Positions 36,989-48,876 of a stretch of DNA of 64,000 nucleotides are shown here, one piece after another. A program made the position numbers and the translations under genes. Position 1 is the stretch's first letter, and every line of letters begins with the position of its first letter. The stretch lies in NCBI GenBank assembly GCA_024529925.1, contig JAFEUB010000965.1, positions 1,243,001 to 1,307,000 on the forward strand. Reading direction: 5' to 3'. This DNA is from Ophthalmolycus amberensis. Its lineage: Eukaryota; Chordata; Actinopteri; Perciformes; Zoarcidae. Under the pieces are notes generated by a model, which made no database searches, was not told where the DNA came from, and was given only the letters and a program-made list of their open reading frames with translations.

Positions 36989-39900
36989 TCAAAGGATATT
37001 AGCAGTGACAGGCAGGTAGAGGATGTCTGTCTCGGTGCGGATGATGATGTCCTGGGAGACGTTTGTCTTTGGCTCCGCCTCTCCTGCTTGGACCGTACAC
37101 ATGGCAAACAGCTGAACCTGCAGTTCAACATGCAAGCCTGCAGGCACCTGGACAGACATACAGCACACTGCGTATGTCGTTTTTCAACACTTAGGTGATA
37201 ACTTCTCCTCACTGAATTTAAACATGCGTTGAACTATTTCATCCAGCGGGGAACTTACAGGCCCAGGGTTGTAGATGACCCGGAGGCCTGTAGCAGGAGG
37301 AGGCTGTTTCACGTGGAACCTTGCAGCGAGAGAGAGATCGAAAACAAACCACCAATAGTTACAGCTCATAGTTTTCCCTTTGAACTTGAAGGTGACGCCT
37401 GCACCCATCCACAGAACTCTTTTCTTTGTTTCCCTTATTTCAAAGCCTACATTTGCCTGTGCATTTACGTACCCACACTTTCATCTATCCACATTCTGGT
37501 GTCTTACCCGCAGGTGTCGACACCCACATTCTTCATCACCACAGTAATGGCAGAGGAGGTGCCCTCCTGCAGGGTGCCAAAGTCAACACGGGACGGGAGC
37601 AGCTGGAATCCCCTCGCTATGACACTGGGATCGGTCAGGGAAATAGTTCGACACTTCCTCCTCACCGGCTCTTCCACTGCCAGGAACTGGAATAGACGAA
37701 GTGATGAATGCATGTGTGAACAGAATGTGTGTGATAGAGTGGTAGAGAGAGAGACGCATGTGTACGGGAAACTGTATTTCTTTTAATTGCAGGATTACAG
37801 GATACAGTGGTATTTCACCACCTCTAGATGTCACTTTAGGACACTGTTTAATAATCATAGACAACATGTCAAACCAAGGAAAATGTTAACAGTATACAGA
37901 ACTACCACCTTTAGACAGAAAGCTCAAATAGATGTAAGTTTTTAGATAATAGTATGATGTGAATGTTTGGCTACCTGCTCATTTGGTACGCTGCAAGGTT
38001 TAGAGCCGAGGATCGAGGTTGGCAGTCGGACTTTAGTCCTCCTGGGCTTTCCAGTCACATCCACCAGCACTGACTTACATTGCCCAATTGAACCCCTCAG
38101 ACTGCTTTCACCTGGCACAGACACACACACACAAAGATACCGTCGTTCATCCATTCAGTGCTCAGCGGACTTAACCTGCATAACAACCAACTTGGAAGTT
38201 ATCTGAAAAATCTATGTGAATCACATTCAGCCTCAAACGAGCCAGAACAGTAGGTTTCCTTTAGTATCGTGGGTCTTTCCACCATGCCGCCAAGAAATGG
38301 GACAGGTTAATGTACTCGCTTGCCTGATGGTGCTTTAAATAGAAACCAGACTATGCCCTCAAAATGTCCCTGCAATATTCAGATGTAGTTCCTGATGAGG
38401 GAATTCATTTGAATATGAAACGACAGAGGAAGGTGGGGAACAAACCGGCAGTCTGAGGCGTGGGGTTGGTCGGCCTTTTTTCAAGCATCCGGTCACTTCT
38501 TCCTGCGTGGCTAACAGCAAAACAACTGGATGTGTCAGGATGGGTTGCATGAGCAAATGTAAACATCATGTAGACAAGCAAAATCAAACAAATAAATAGT
38601 TCTTAACATCCTCTTTATTACCTTGCCGATTGAGAGGGTGTTGGGTTTAAGGGTCGCGGGGCTGCAGTTGCAAACACAGACACGGTATATTATATAGTTT
38701 GCATGTTATTGAATCAACAGTTAGCGGTTTGTATGCACCCCTACAGTGGCTTTAAGAGTTCCTGTCCGTTTGTCCCCAGGTTTGTCAGTACGGATTCCCA
38801 AGAGGACGCCTTTAAAAATGGAGTTTCCTTGAGTAGCTCCCTGACAGTATAATAACTTACTCTTCTCTTGTGGGGCATCTTTCAGGAACGCCTCAGTGCT
38901 GCCTGACTTGGGGAACGGAGGGAGATCCATGGATAAACTCCTCATGTCTGGCATTTGGTGCTCTCGCAGAGTCTGGAAAACAAGCAACAGTGCTGTGTCT
39001 CCTTCTGTACATTTTATATGGTAATGTCAGAAATGGCGAATCAACATGGGTTATAATGTTGTTGTTTTTTACAATGATGCCGACTCAATCATTTAAGAAA
39101 ATGTATCTAAATACATGTATAGTAAATTGAAGAGGACACATACAGTACCTGGTATAATGGAACATTTTCTGGGTGGAAAAAAGGGATAACGGACTTCTTC
39201 CTCAGAGCCTCTCTGTGAGCCTGCTCTTCACATTTCTCCTGTCTGAGGCACACACAAATAAATGATACGTTGACGGCTACTCGTGCAAATGTACTGGTAG
39301 CCATCGTAGTACCATCATTTCCCACTGTTGTCCTTTATCCACTCCTTTATTCGGACTGCAGAAGCTGCTGTATTTTCACTCCAAATAATTCAAACGAGAA
39401 TCACTGCATCCATACAAAGACATGACGGCGAAAAAGCCATTTACACAATTAACTCACACCAATGTGACTAACAATTGTTTGGGATGCGACGAGTGAGCAT
39501 AGGCGTAGGTCTTTCAGTCAGGATGCAGGGAACACGTCCCCCTCAATATCTAATAGACGTGCATTTGGCAATAAACTTCCCCCAACAAAAGACTCAGAAG
39601 AGTAAATCATGCCTCCACGTGTGCTGACTCAGCAGGGAGAAGTTGATCGACACGACAGTAAATATATGAAAGCAATACAGAATGCCTGAGAGCCTTACTG
39701 CATCATATTCCCTCCCCCATCATGAATTATCACCTGCCGCCTGAATTCTGTATTTTCCTTCACATAAATTAAGACCTTTCCGCCATAAATTGGTGCTTAA
39801 AAATTCACCAAATGTTATCTTGGTGCAATAAAAGGTATCAGTAAAACTAATTGTCGCTACTTATGAAGGTACTTAATGTCAAGAGGAGACGTTTGGTCTT

Positions 39901-40851
39901 CACACACAATCACAAAACGGTGCGAGAACCTACGTATATATTTACCTGTGCTGTGTCAGCCTTTCAGTCCACTTTGACTCCTTTCCATTAGTGCAGCTGG
40001 ATAAGAGAACAGTGTATTATACAAATGCATGAACCAGTGTTTAGAGAGCGTTAACATTATCTGTTCATGCACGCCATTTTAATCTCCCAAACCTGTCACT
40101 CGCTGCTGTGGCTGTGTCTTCTGAAACATCCGGCTGCTCAATTGGGTCTCCAACTCCTTGGCTGTACAGATTGGCTAAGTCCACTGTGGATGCGTACAGA
40201 AGGAATTGGAAGAGATTGACTTCAGGCGAAGTGTTCTGAGCCCGTAACACCAAACCAGAACTAAAATGACATGAACTACTGTGCTCAACTCTAACGACGA
40301 AATACTGAACTTCAAACCTCCACTATTATCTTCATTCAGTAAAACAGAAATCAAGCAATTCATTGCATGTTAATAGAGTATCTGACACTTCATCCAGCCC
40401 TCCAACACACCATTATTTATTTCCACAAAAAGTGACTGGAAACATTCCCACAAACTGATTGAATTTTCTCACTAATTAAAAACAATCACAACTAGGTAGG
40501 TATGCTTAATTAGTTGAAATTGAATAAAAGAAACCAGGGAATTGCAAATGGAACATTCATTTCAGTAGACTCGTAACAGGACACATTGTTCAAACACAGC
40601 CTACAAAACTACAAAAAGCAGTCACCCACCTGAAGTCCTCCAGTCAAAGATGTGACCTGCATCCTCTTCTTCAGCAAAAGACTTTAAAGTACAACATTAA
40701 CAATTGACATTAATACCGTACAAAATTACTGTATTTGTTATTCGTAGAGTTTTCCATTTCAGTGTGCAGTATGCTTCTGATAACATCTTCTTGTCTGTTG
40801 TACGATACCAGTCAAAGTAAAGGCATCTGGTAACTATACCAATGGTGCATT

Positions 40852-40927
<76 letters not shown>

Positions 40928-42715
40928 TGTGCGTGTGCGTGTGCGTGTGTGTGTGTGTGTACTCACCAGGACCAGATTGAGCAGATCACTGGCATGAACA
41001 GTCTCCTCCTCAGTGCGAGGGTCTTTGAATTCCATCTCCTCTGATCGCTGCTCCCTCACCATCAAACTCTCAATGTATTCCTGCAATCAAATCAAAAGGC
41101 AACTTTCAACATTTGTCAATATCCTGCAAAATGTGATGTCACGCTCAAAAGCAGACCACACGACGCACACAGTGTATCGTCCTTTCACAGCAGAAGTATC
41201 GCAACATGTTTCAGGGCCAACAATCACATTTACCGCCACCGATTGAGGTCTCGTCACATGTCGTGCTGGTTTTAAATACGGGCTAAAAAACAGAGCTGTA
41301 ATACGCGGGTTTCTTTTTACCTTCAGTCGTGTGTCGACAGTATTTTTGAGTGGAGCGGCGAATGGTCGGTGCTGGTACAGTTCCCTCATCTCCAGGACTT
41401 TAGGGCAGCTTCTGAGAGGTTGCCGCTGTGCTGCAGAACCAGCGGCCCCATCTCTCAGAGTCAAACCTCGTCCCATGTCAGCACCGAACGGAGGACCCGG
41501 GCTCTTCTTCTGGAATGGAGAGACAGTGCAGAGGGTAGAAAAACGTCAGCGTCGGGCCCCGAGTGTACTTGTACAACATGTGTATTTGTTCACACCTGTA
41601 CCTCTATTCCAGGGAAGTCAAGCCAGCTGCGGTTTCTGAGGTTGGGCGGGGTAATGTCAGGGTTCTGTTTCCCCAGCAGCCACTGGGACCACACACTCTG
41701 GTGGCTGGGCTTCAACATGGTGATGCCAAACTCATCTGAAAACAGTCAGAAAGGTCACATGGAGATTCAGAAGGCTTTCCCTGCCTTTGAAAGATATTTG
41801 AGAGAGAAAAATGCGCTCAAATGGAACATTGTTATATGCTTTTAGTTGAAATATGGCTCGATCAAAGAATAAAACTGTTGTAATTATTATTATCATTGGT
41901 TGAGTGTTAGTTTTCTTGATTTCGGACCTTGTGCGTCTGGCAGTGGTTCCTTCAGCAGGGCTATGGTCGGGTCAGAATAGGCCCGGTCAAGCAGTTCCTC
42001 TACAGTGTGAGAGCTCAGTAGTTCAGTACCCGAGCCGTCCTCATGCACCACAAACAGCCTGGAACACAAGATGATGTTTACAGGGTTTCGGCGACGTTGC
42101 CAGCTAAAAACGCCACGCAAAGTTCATGTTTAAATGTTGTCTCAATACTGCTGACTTTGTATTCATGCAAAACACATTCTATTTTGTACATACAGCAACT
42201 ATAAGAGAGAAATAAAAAGTGGAATAATGGACAGAGGCCCACCTGGGAGAATGTTCTCTGTGTTTTACATTCATCTTGGCCATTTCTCTGTCCTCCTCCT
42301 CCTCTGGCTGCTCCTCATCCTGTTTAAGAGTGCTCGGAGCAGGGCTACAGTTCAACACGGATAACTGTCCATCTTCCATCACCTGTGACACACACACACA
42401 CACACACACACAAAGTCTCCATGAGGCCTTGCTTCTCTGAGACTATGAAGGACTGTCTCTTTAAATTCTCGAGGTTTCTCAGTGCTCGCCACAAACACGC
42501 ACAACACCAGCCCTTCTAATAATTCAAACCTGGAAGTGGTTGCCATCGGGGTCTGTGACGTCACAGGCCACTATGTCTGCATGACTCATGGTGTAGCTTC
42601 CTGGTCGGTTTGTGGGAGTGCAACCTTTCGGACTTGGGGTTACAAGTGGGTCAGACGAGTACACGCACTTGCCATCACTTTGGATGTGTAGGAGCCCCGC
42701 ACTGGATGGGAACAC
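36989..42715 (-). CDS. spag17: spag17 exons 31-46 (C-terminal region, ASH/PapD-like domain)
   Basis: Exons are 42530-42715, 42243-42382, 41928-42058, 41602-41735, 41321-41509, 40967-41080, 40630-40681, 40093-40183, 39946-39996, 39149-39242, 38861-38972, 38446-38502, 37975-38111, 37508-37686, 37259-37319 and 36989-37147. Landmarks are CDVTDPDGNHFQ (31), FVVHEDGSGTELL (33), ITPPNLRNRSWLDFPGIE (34), KKSPGPPFGADMGRGL (35), KKSVIPFFHPENVPLYQ (40) and DVTGKPRRTKVRLP (43). The Ig-like ASH/PapD domain spans exons 44-46. For exon 42, the acceptor after gccacgcag restores phase; an upstream acceptor does not. The stop falls right after LYLPVTANIL, so the tail is shorter than I recall for human. Confidence 0.87.
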
Positions 42716-45700
42716 CTTGGATGCACAGGGACACACACACACACATTTGTATTAATCTACACATTACTTAAAAAACAGACTTTGCTGTGAACCACCCACC
42801 TGATAGGCTCCTTGGTTGTTCCCACTGACGATAGTTCCATCAGCTAAAGAGACGTGAGCCGTGTGTCGCTCTGGGTACATCACCACTGTGGGGAAGCCGT
42901 CCCGCTCCACCAACACCACTCGCTCCTTGGTAGACGCGCTTGCACATGCACTCCTCTCAGCATTCTCCGCCACAGTTCCTTCTGCAAACACGCTCTCCTC
43001 ACCATTCTCACCGCTTTCTCTTTCATCGCACACATGCTCACACTCGCGGAACTCTGCACCAGCGTGTCCAGCACCCTCGTTGTCAGGCGCTTTCCCTGCG
43101 CTGTCCCCGCTAATCTCCTCTCCACAAGTATGCCGGAAGTGCACGGCCTCATTCTTGCTGTCCGCACAGCGCGTGACACACACACACTCAGATTCACACG
43201 CACATTCAGAAGTTGATTGAAGGGTCACACTCTCACGCTGCTCCCCTGGAAAGTTAACAGACGCACAGGTCAGATCAAATAATCCAACTTCATTTAAAAA
43301 TGAAGATGTTTGCGCTACATTACCACATGTTCAGATGGGACTGTCTGATTGCTGTATGTGCATGGGAGCCAAGTATTTAATGTGTATGCACTGTATGCTG
43401 GTCACCCGTGTGTTGCGGTGTGCTTGGTGGTCTGTCTTTGCAGAGACTGGTGATCCTGGTTCCGTCTGCATGTTCTACACTCAGAGATCCGTCTGTGTTC
43501 TGGACAGAAACCACCAGATCCTCTCGGCTCAGCATCACCTGACACAGCGACACATGCCGAGATAAAACGCCCAGCGATAACGCGCACCATTTTTGAGACT
43601 CTATCACAAACCTATTGAAACGTTGACATCAGAATAACATTGTCAAATTCATTGTGAAACACCGAAAAACAACTTGAATAACACTACACTGGAGTCAACT
43701 GGTAACCCGTTGACTGTCAGGAGTAACACTGCACTCTTACCTCGTGGGTGATGGGGTCTGTCGTCTTGAAGACGAGAAGAGGCGCGGTGGGTATGTGTTT
43801 GTGTGTGGTCCCCACGGTGTGGATGCGAGCTCCAGATGGAGTCGTAGTTAACCAACACCCGCTCTGATTATCAGGCTCCTTCTGGAAGCTCTGCTCTGTT
43901 TAGACACAACATACAAAGACAGCGCTGCTTACTTGTCCTCACAGCAGGGGGCTCGTCATGTTCATTAGATGGCGTTTTGTATTCACTGGTGCTGCACTCT
44001 AACCTTTGCTGTTGTCCTCAGTTCCTTGAGAGGTGTTTTCCTCCTCAACCTCAGAGTCAGGGACCCACACCGGACCAGAATCCTGGCTGAAACTGACCGA
44101 GCCATCTGCAAACAGAACCTGCAGTACACGTGTGATTTGTGTGCCATAAGAGTGAGTAAGAAGTCATTAACTTGCTGGAATCTGAGCCTTTATGTATGAA
44201 CATGTGTGGACAGAACGTTTACCTCTGTGGACCCGTCTCTCATGTGTCGGACCACAGCTCCCTGGCATGTGACAATGCGGGACAGTTCCTTGGAGAGCGA
44301 AGGGTCCTGAAGCTGCCCTCCAGCTCCCCGACCATGAAGAGGAAAGCCCTGTTTCACCAACATACCCTGCTCTTCTGAGGACACTCCTGGACACACAAAC
44401 ACAAAACTTACGTCATAAATGTTTGAGAATGAGTCATACATGGGAATATAGCAGTTATGGAATACCATGCTCAAATATCAAAGAGGGCACATTCAAAGTC
44501 CTCTTCTGCCAAAAGTGTGTGAGCAGGTGAATCTGTGAGTGTGGGAGATGTTATTCTCCCCTCACAGCAACACATGAAGCTTTGTAAAACTACACTCTGG
44601 AAGACACACACACACCTGTGGATGAGTGTGTACATACATTCCTGAGAAAGTGGATCACTGACCGTGTGCATCTTCTCTCAGAAATTGCAGCAGCAGGCCA
44701 TTAGGAACAGACAGGTTGAGACTGTTGAATGGACTTGATGTCAATGCTGGCTGGCCTTCACACACCTTAGACTGCACACACTCCTACACAGAGAAATAAA
44801 CACGTACATACTGTATGAGCAATGCTCTAATAACAGTAATATAATCATCACGTCAAGTGTAAGATAAAACTACATCCCAATCCATACAGCAAATGGAAAA
44901 AAAAAAGAAAAGTGGAATAAGACAGGAAAAAAGTATTTATTATTCCTGAAATTTGTCTAATACTTGGTGGAGAAACCTTTGCTTGAGTATTATTTTGTGC
45001 ATCCATGTCCGTATGTGGAACCTGGGACTCTGGAGGTCTGGTGAGGCTGGCTGGGCTGTGAGTCTTGGAGGGAATTGAATCCCGGTGTGTCCCCTTGGAG
45101 CGGTTGGTGGAGGAGGAGCGAGGGGTGGGGACGAATGCAGAGGCCTCTGGGGCCACTAGCGCTGTTTCCTGGAGACCCACTAGAACATCCCAAAACAGAA
45201 CCAAAGTAAAGATGCCTGCACTGTGACGAAATGTAAATATTGTTTGATCCACACATATTCAGAGAACTGAGATGGAACAGTGTATCAGCATATTCAACCT
45301 GCTTTCCAAATATAAGCAAAGATTGAAAGATTTAAAAACAAATTAAAATTCACAAAGGCTAAAATCTTATGTGGTATGAATGCAAAACCTCTGTATTCTC
45401 CCGCGGGACCATAGAAACTGTATGAAAGGTGGATTCCATTGTCCAAAACTGCTGAGAGGGAGCCCTGCTTCACTCTTTTCATCTCCACAGGCTCGAGACA
45501 CTGAAAAGGACACACACACGCACACTCTCAGGTATTCCGGTGAACCGTGGATTCTCAGAATCCACGGTTCGGTTCATGTCTCAGGTTTTTTAGTTTTTTT
45601 CTGAGACGGAACCGTGAGGGAAATCTCACGGTATCTTTGTTTCTTCATTAGTTTTAAGTATTATCTATTTAATGACGTACAAATTTGCAAGAATGGATAA

Positions 45701-48700
45701 AAAGAATACTACAATTACAAAACAGGCCCTCTGGGCACAGGGTGTTTGGGCTGGGCAATATGGAGGAAATCAAATATCACAACATTTTTGACCAAACATC
45801 TCGATATCGATATTCCAACAATACCGTAGGTTTGACTGTTGGTGCTTTCACAGAACATTTCACAATGAGATTTTAGATAATCATCTGTAATGTGGATATA
45901 ATGAATAAGTGGGTAGAGGCAAATAACAGAGCAGCTAGAACAGTTACATCACTTTACTGTAATGCAACCTTTGACACCAGCAAACAACAACAGATGATAT
46001 CTAGTCTTACATCTCAATATTGATATTATATTAATATATTGGCCTGTTGCTTAATATGTGTAGCATCTTTACCATTCAAATCTTCTCTTCTGCCATTGGT
46101 GTCTTTGTCTTGGGGCTGACGGAGAGGATTTGCAACGTGATTGATGTGGGTGTAGAAATGGTGGCCATCCTTCTTCACCGCCACTTTCACTAGGCTGGAA
46201 CCTGGAGTGACAACAGTACAGAATGCATTGGGCTTATGTGGGAAAAAACCCCACTAGGTATCAGTGAGGAATAACTGAGGCGCACTTTGCTTTTCATGCA
46301 CAGTCTCACTTACGGTGACCGACTTTCCCAATTACGCAGCACAGCAGATACATGCAGATTTTGATCATTTTCTACAACCGTATCTGTGTCTGAATTACCT
46401 TCAACATAGCTGACAGTCTCCACAGTGATGTGTCCTCCAGTCTGAAGGGAAAAGGTACTGGCAACGACCCGACACATGGATCAACTTTCCACCCATGCTG
46501 TAGCCTGTGAAACCCTTCACGTCGCACACAGACACACAAAGTGTTACTATAATCACTTTTCAGCATCCCTCTTTGATTGGATGTGCAGGTATTAACTCCT
46601 ACACGGGCCTTTAGACGGGCTAATTGGTGGTATTGGAAACTAAATACCGTCAGACAGAACTAAAGCAAGAATAAAATGTATTCATGGTTTTGTGTGTATG
46701 CCCTCACATTGAAGGGCTCCTCTGTCGGATGCAGGTCTTTGTTTTCCTCCACAGGGAGTGCTGAGCTCGCGGCCGTCTCTGTTCTGCCATGAGACAAAGG
46801 AGGCTCCCCCTTTTGCTGCTTGCTTTCCGGTCCATTCTCCTTCTTTGATTTCTTGGCAATCTCCTCCTTTAGGTGCTCTTGCTCCAACTTCCAGGCCTGT
46901 AACATCATGCACACGTTAATATACACACTGAACCATCGCTGGGTGTACCTCCTGCACGAGGTCAGCTAAGATAAGCTACGGCCCCGCGCCACCATCGAAG
47001 GATAAGTAGTTATAGATGATGGTTGGATGCTTTTACTGGTTAGCTCTTTAAATCCTGCTTAGGTACGAGATTCTGTAACTACTGACGAGGAAAATCTCCA
47101 CAGCTCTTTGAGGAAACTAAATCACCACGTAAGAGGGCGTCAGGTTTAATTTAGCCATCTCAGCAGATTTCTGTAAAGGGTCTAAAGAGTTACTGCATTA
47201 CTGCTGAAAGGCCAGAACAAAGCAAACCGTGAAGGCAAATGTTGATGTGTTCGACTGACTTTAAGGGAGCCTTTTTTGATGACTGGCTCCAGAATGTCCT
47301 CCTCCTCTGCAGAATCCGTCACCTTTTCTTCTGGTCCAGGAACAAAACAAACACTGTAACTGTATGGTGAAGTATAGTGACATCGATAAGAGATTTTTGT
47401 TGACAAGCTACCTTTTGGAGCCTCAGCAGGGCTGAGATCTCTGAGTTGCATTGCCTCTCTCTTTAATTCTTCCTCTTTAGTCCAATCTGAAATGGTATCT
47501 GCCACGTGCTCCAGGTAATTCCTACCCGAAGATAACGATGACATTTGAAGTCGATGTAACATTCTACACATACTTCCACTAGTCAGATTATATATGCTAC
47601 GGACTGATGAAAAAAAAGGCTTATTTTGCTTTCTCACATATCAAAAAAGCAGATTACTATTCATGTCCTGTGAGAAGAAAAATGTGGACTTGCACTCTGA
47701 CCTGAACTTGACATCAGTGTGAAGCCGGGCTACATCCCAGAGCTCCTTGCACTGGCGATAAGGGCTCATTGGATTGTGACAAAAGATGTACAGGATGTTG
47801 TTATGACTTCCTCTGAAAGTGTCCAAGCAGCGGTATTCTCCCGAGGCTAACTGGAGTACCTGCAAATAAAATAAAATGGAATTTGTACGTGCAAAATTGA
47901 AAGAACATGAAATACGCGAGGGGGTTTTCAATTCAACAAATTGCGTTTTTTGGGTGGAATAACATTGCCATGGCGTTTTAATGAACCTTGAAAGACAAGA
48001 TTAGACAGGTCACCTGTGGGAAGATGGAGGCACTGTGGTGTTCAGTGTAGTGCCAGTCAAACAGAGATCTCAGCCGACTGCTCTGAATGTCACGCAAGTC
48101 CAGCTGGCAACACGCCCTCCCTCTGATCTGCTGGAGAAAAATCAACATGCAACCTTATTAGGAGAAGAATCTGAACAAATGTTCAGCTACAGTAGTATGA
48201 ACAAACAATACCTCTGTGAGATCTTCAGTGAGCAACATCGGCCCTACAGTTGAGAGAAAGCAATCACGTTTCTTAAGTCAGTTGCATTGTGTAATATACT
48301 ATGTGCGAGGCAAAGACAGTAATTGAATTAATCATGGTAGAAACAGACCTTTAGTCCGTAGGTTATCACGCTGCTGTTTGGCGTAGGACAGTGGGTTGTC
48401 CCAGGGGATTATTGTGGGTGTCTGTTGCTGTGCTGGGTACAGTGGTCCCAGTGGTCCCAGTGGTCCAGGAGCATTCTGCAGTACACCGTTTGGGTCCAGC
48501 CTGGTCAGGGGCATACTCTCAAACACACTCTGATGAATCAAACGCTCCACCTCCAGCCATGACACAATATCTGTGGGATTTCATAACATCATGAGAATAT
48601 AAATCTCTCAGAGACGGAGCAACGAGTCCAATGACATCAGCCATGAAAATGCTGAGCAGCTGCTCTCTGACCATCGGTGCAGTAGTGCTGCAGCTGCTGT

Positions 48701-48837
48701 TTGATTGCCATCCAGCAGGAGTTGCTGTCTCTCGGCCGAGCTACAGACTGGATCAGCTCCCACACTGGAGACCTCCTCATCATGGACAGCTCCACCTCGG
48801 CTGGATGAAAACCCTGGACCGCCTATGAGTGACACAT

Positions 48838-48876
<39 letters not shown>

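Noticed and set aside
37229..37786. 185-codon plus-strand open frame
   Set aside because: It lies antisense over spag17 exons 44 and 45, whose minus-strand reading is strongly supported; it is a shadow frame.
38446..38510. Longer spag17 exon 42 using the ctgttag acceptor at 38511-38513
   Set aside because: It would break phase with exon 41 or exon 43. The acceptor 8 bases further in (exon start 38502) keeps both junctions in frame.
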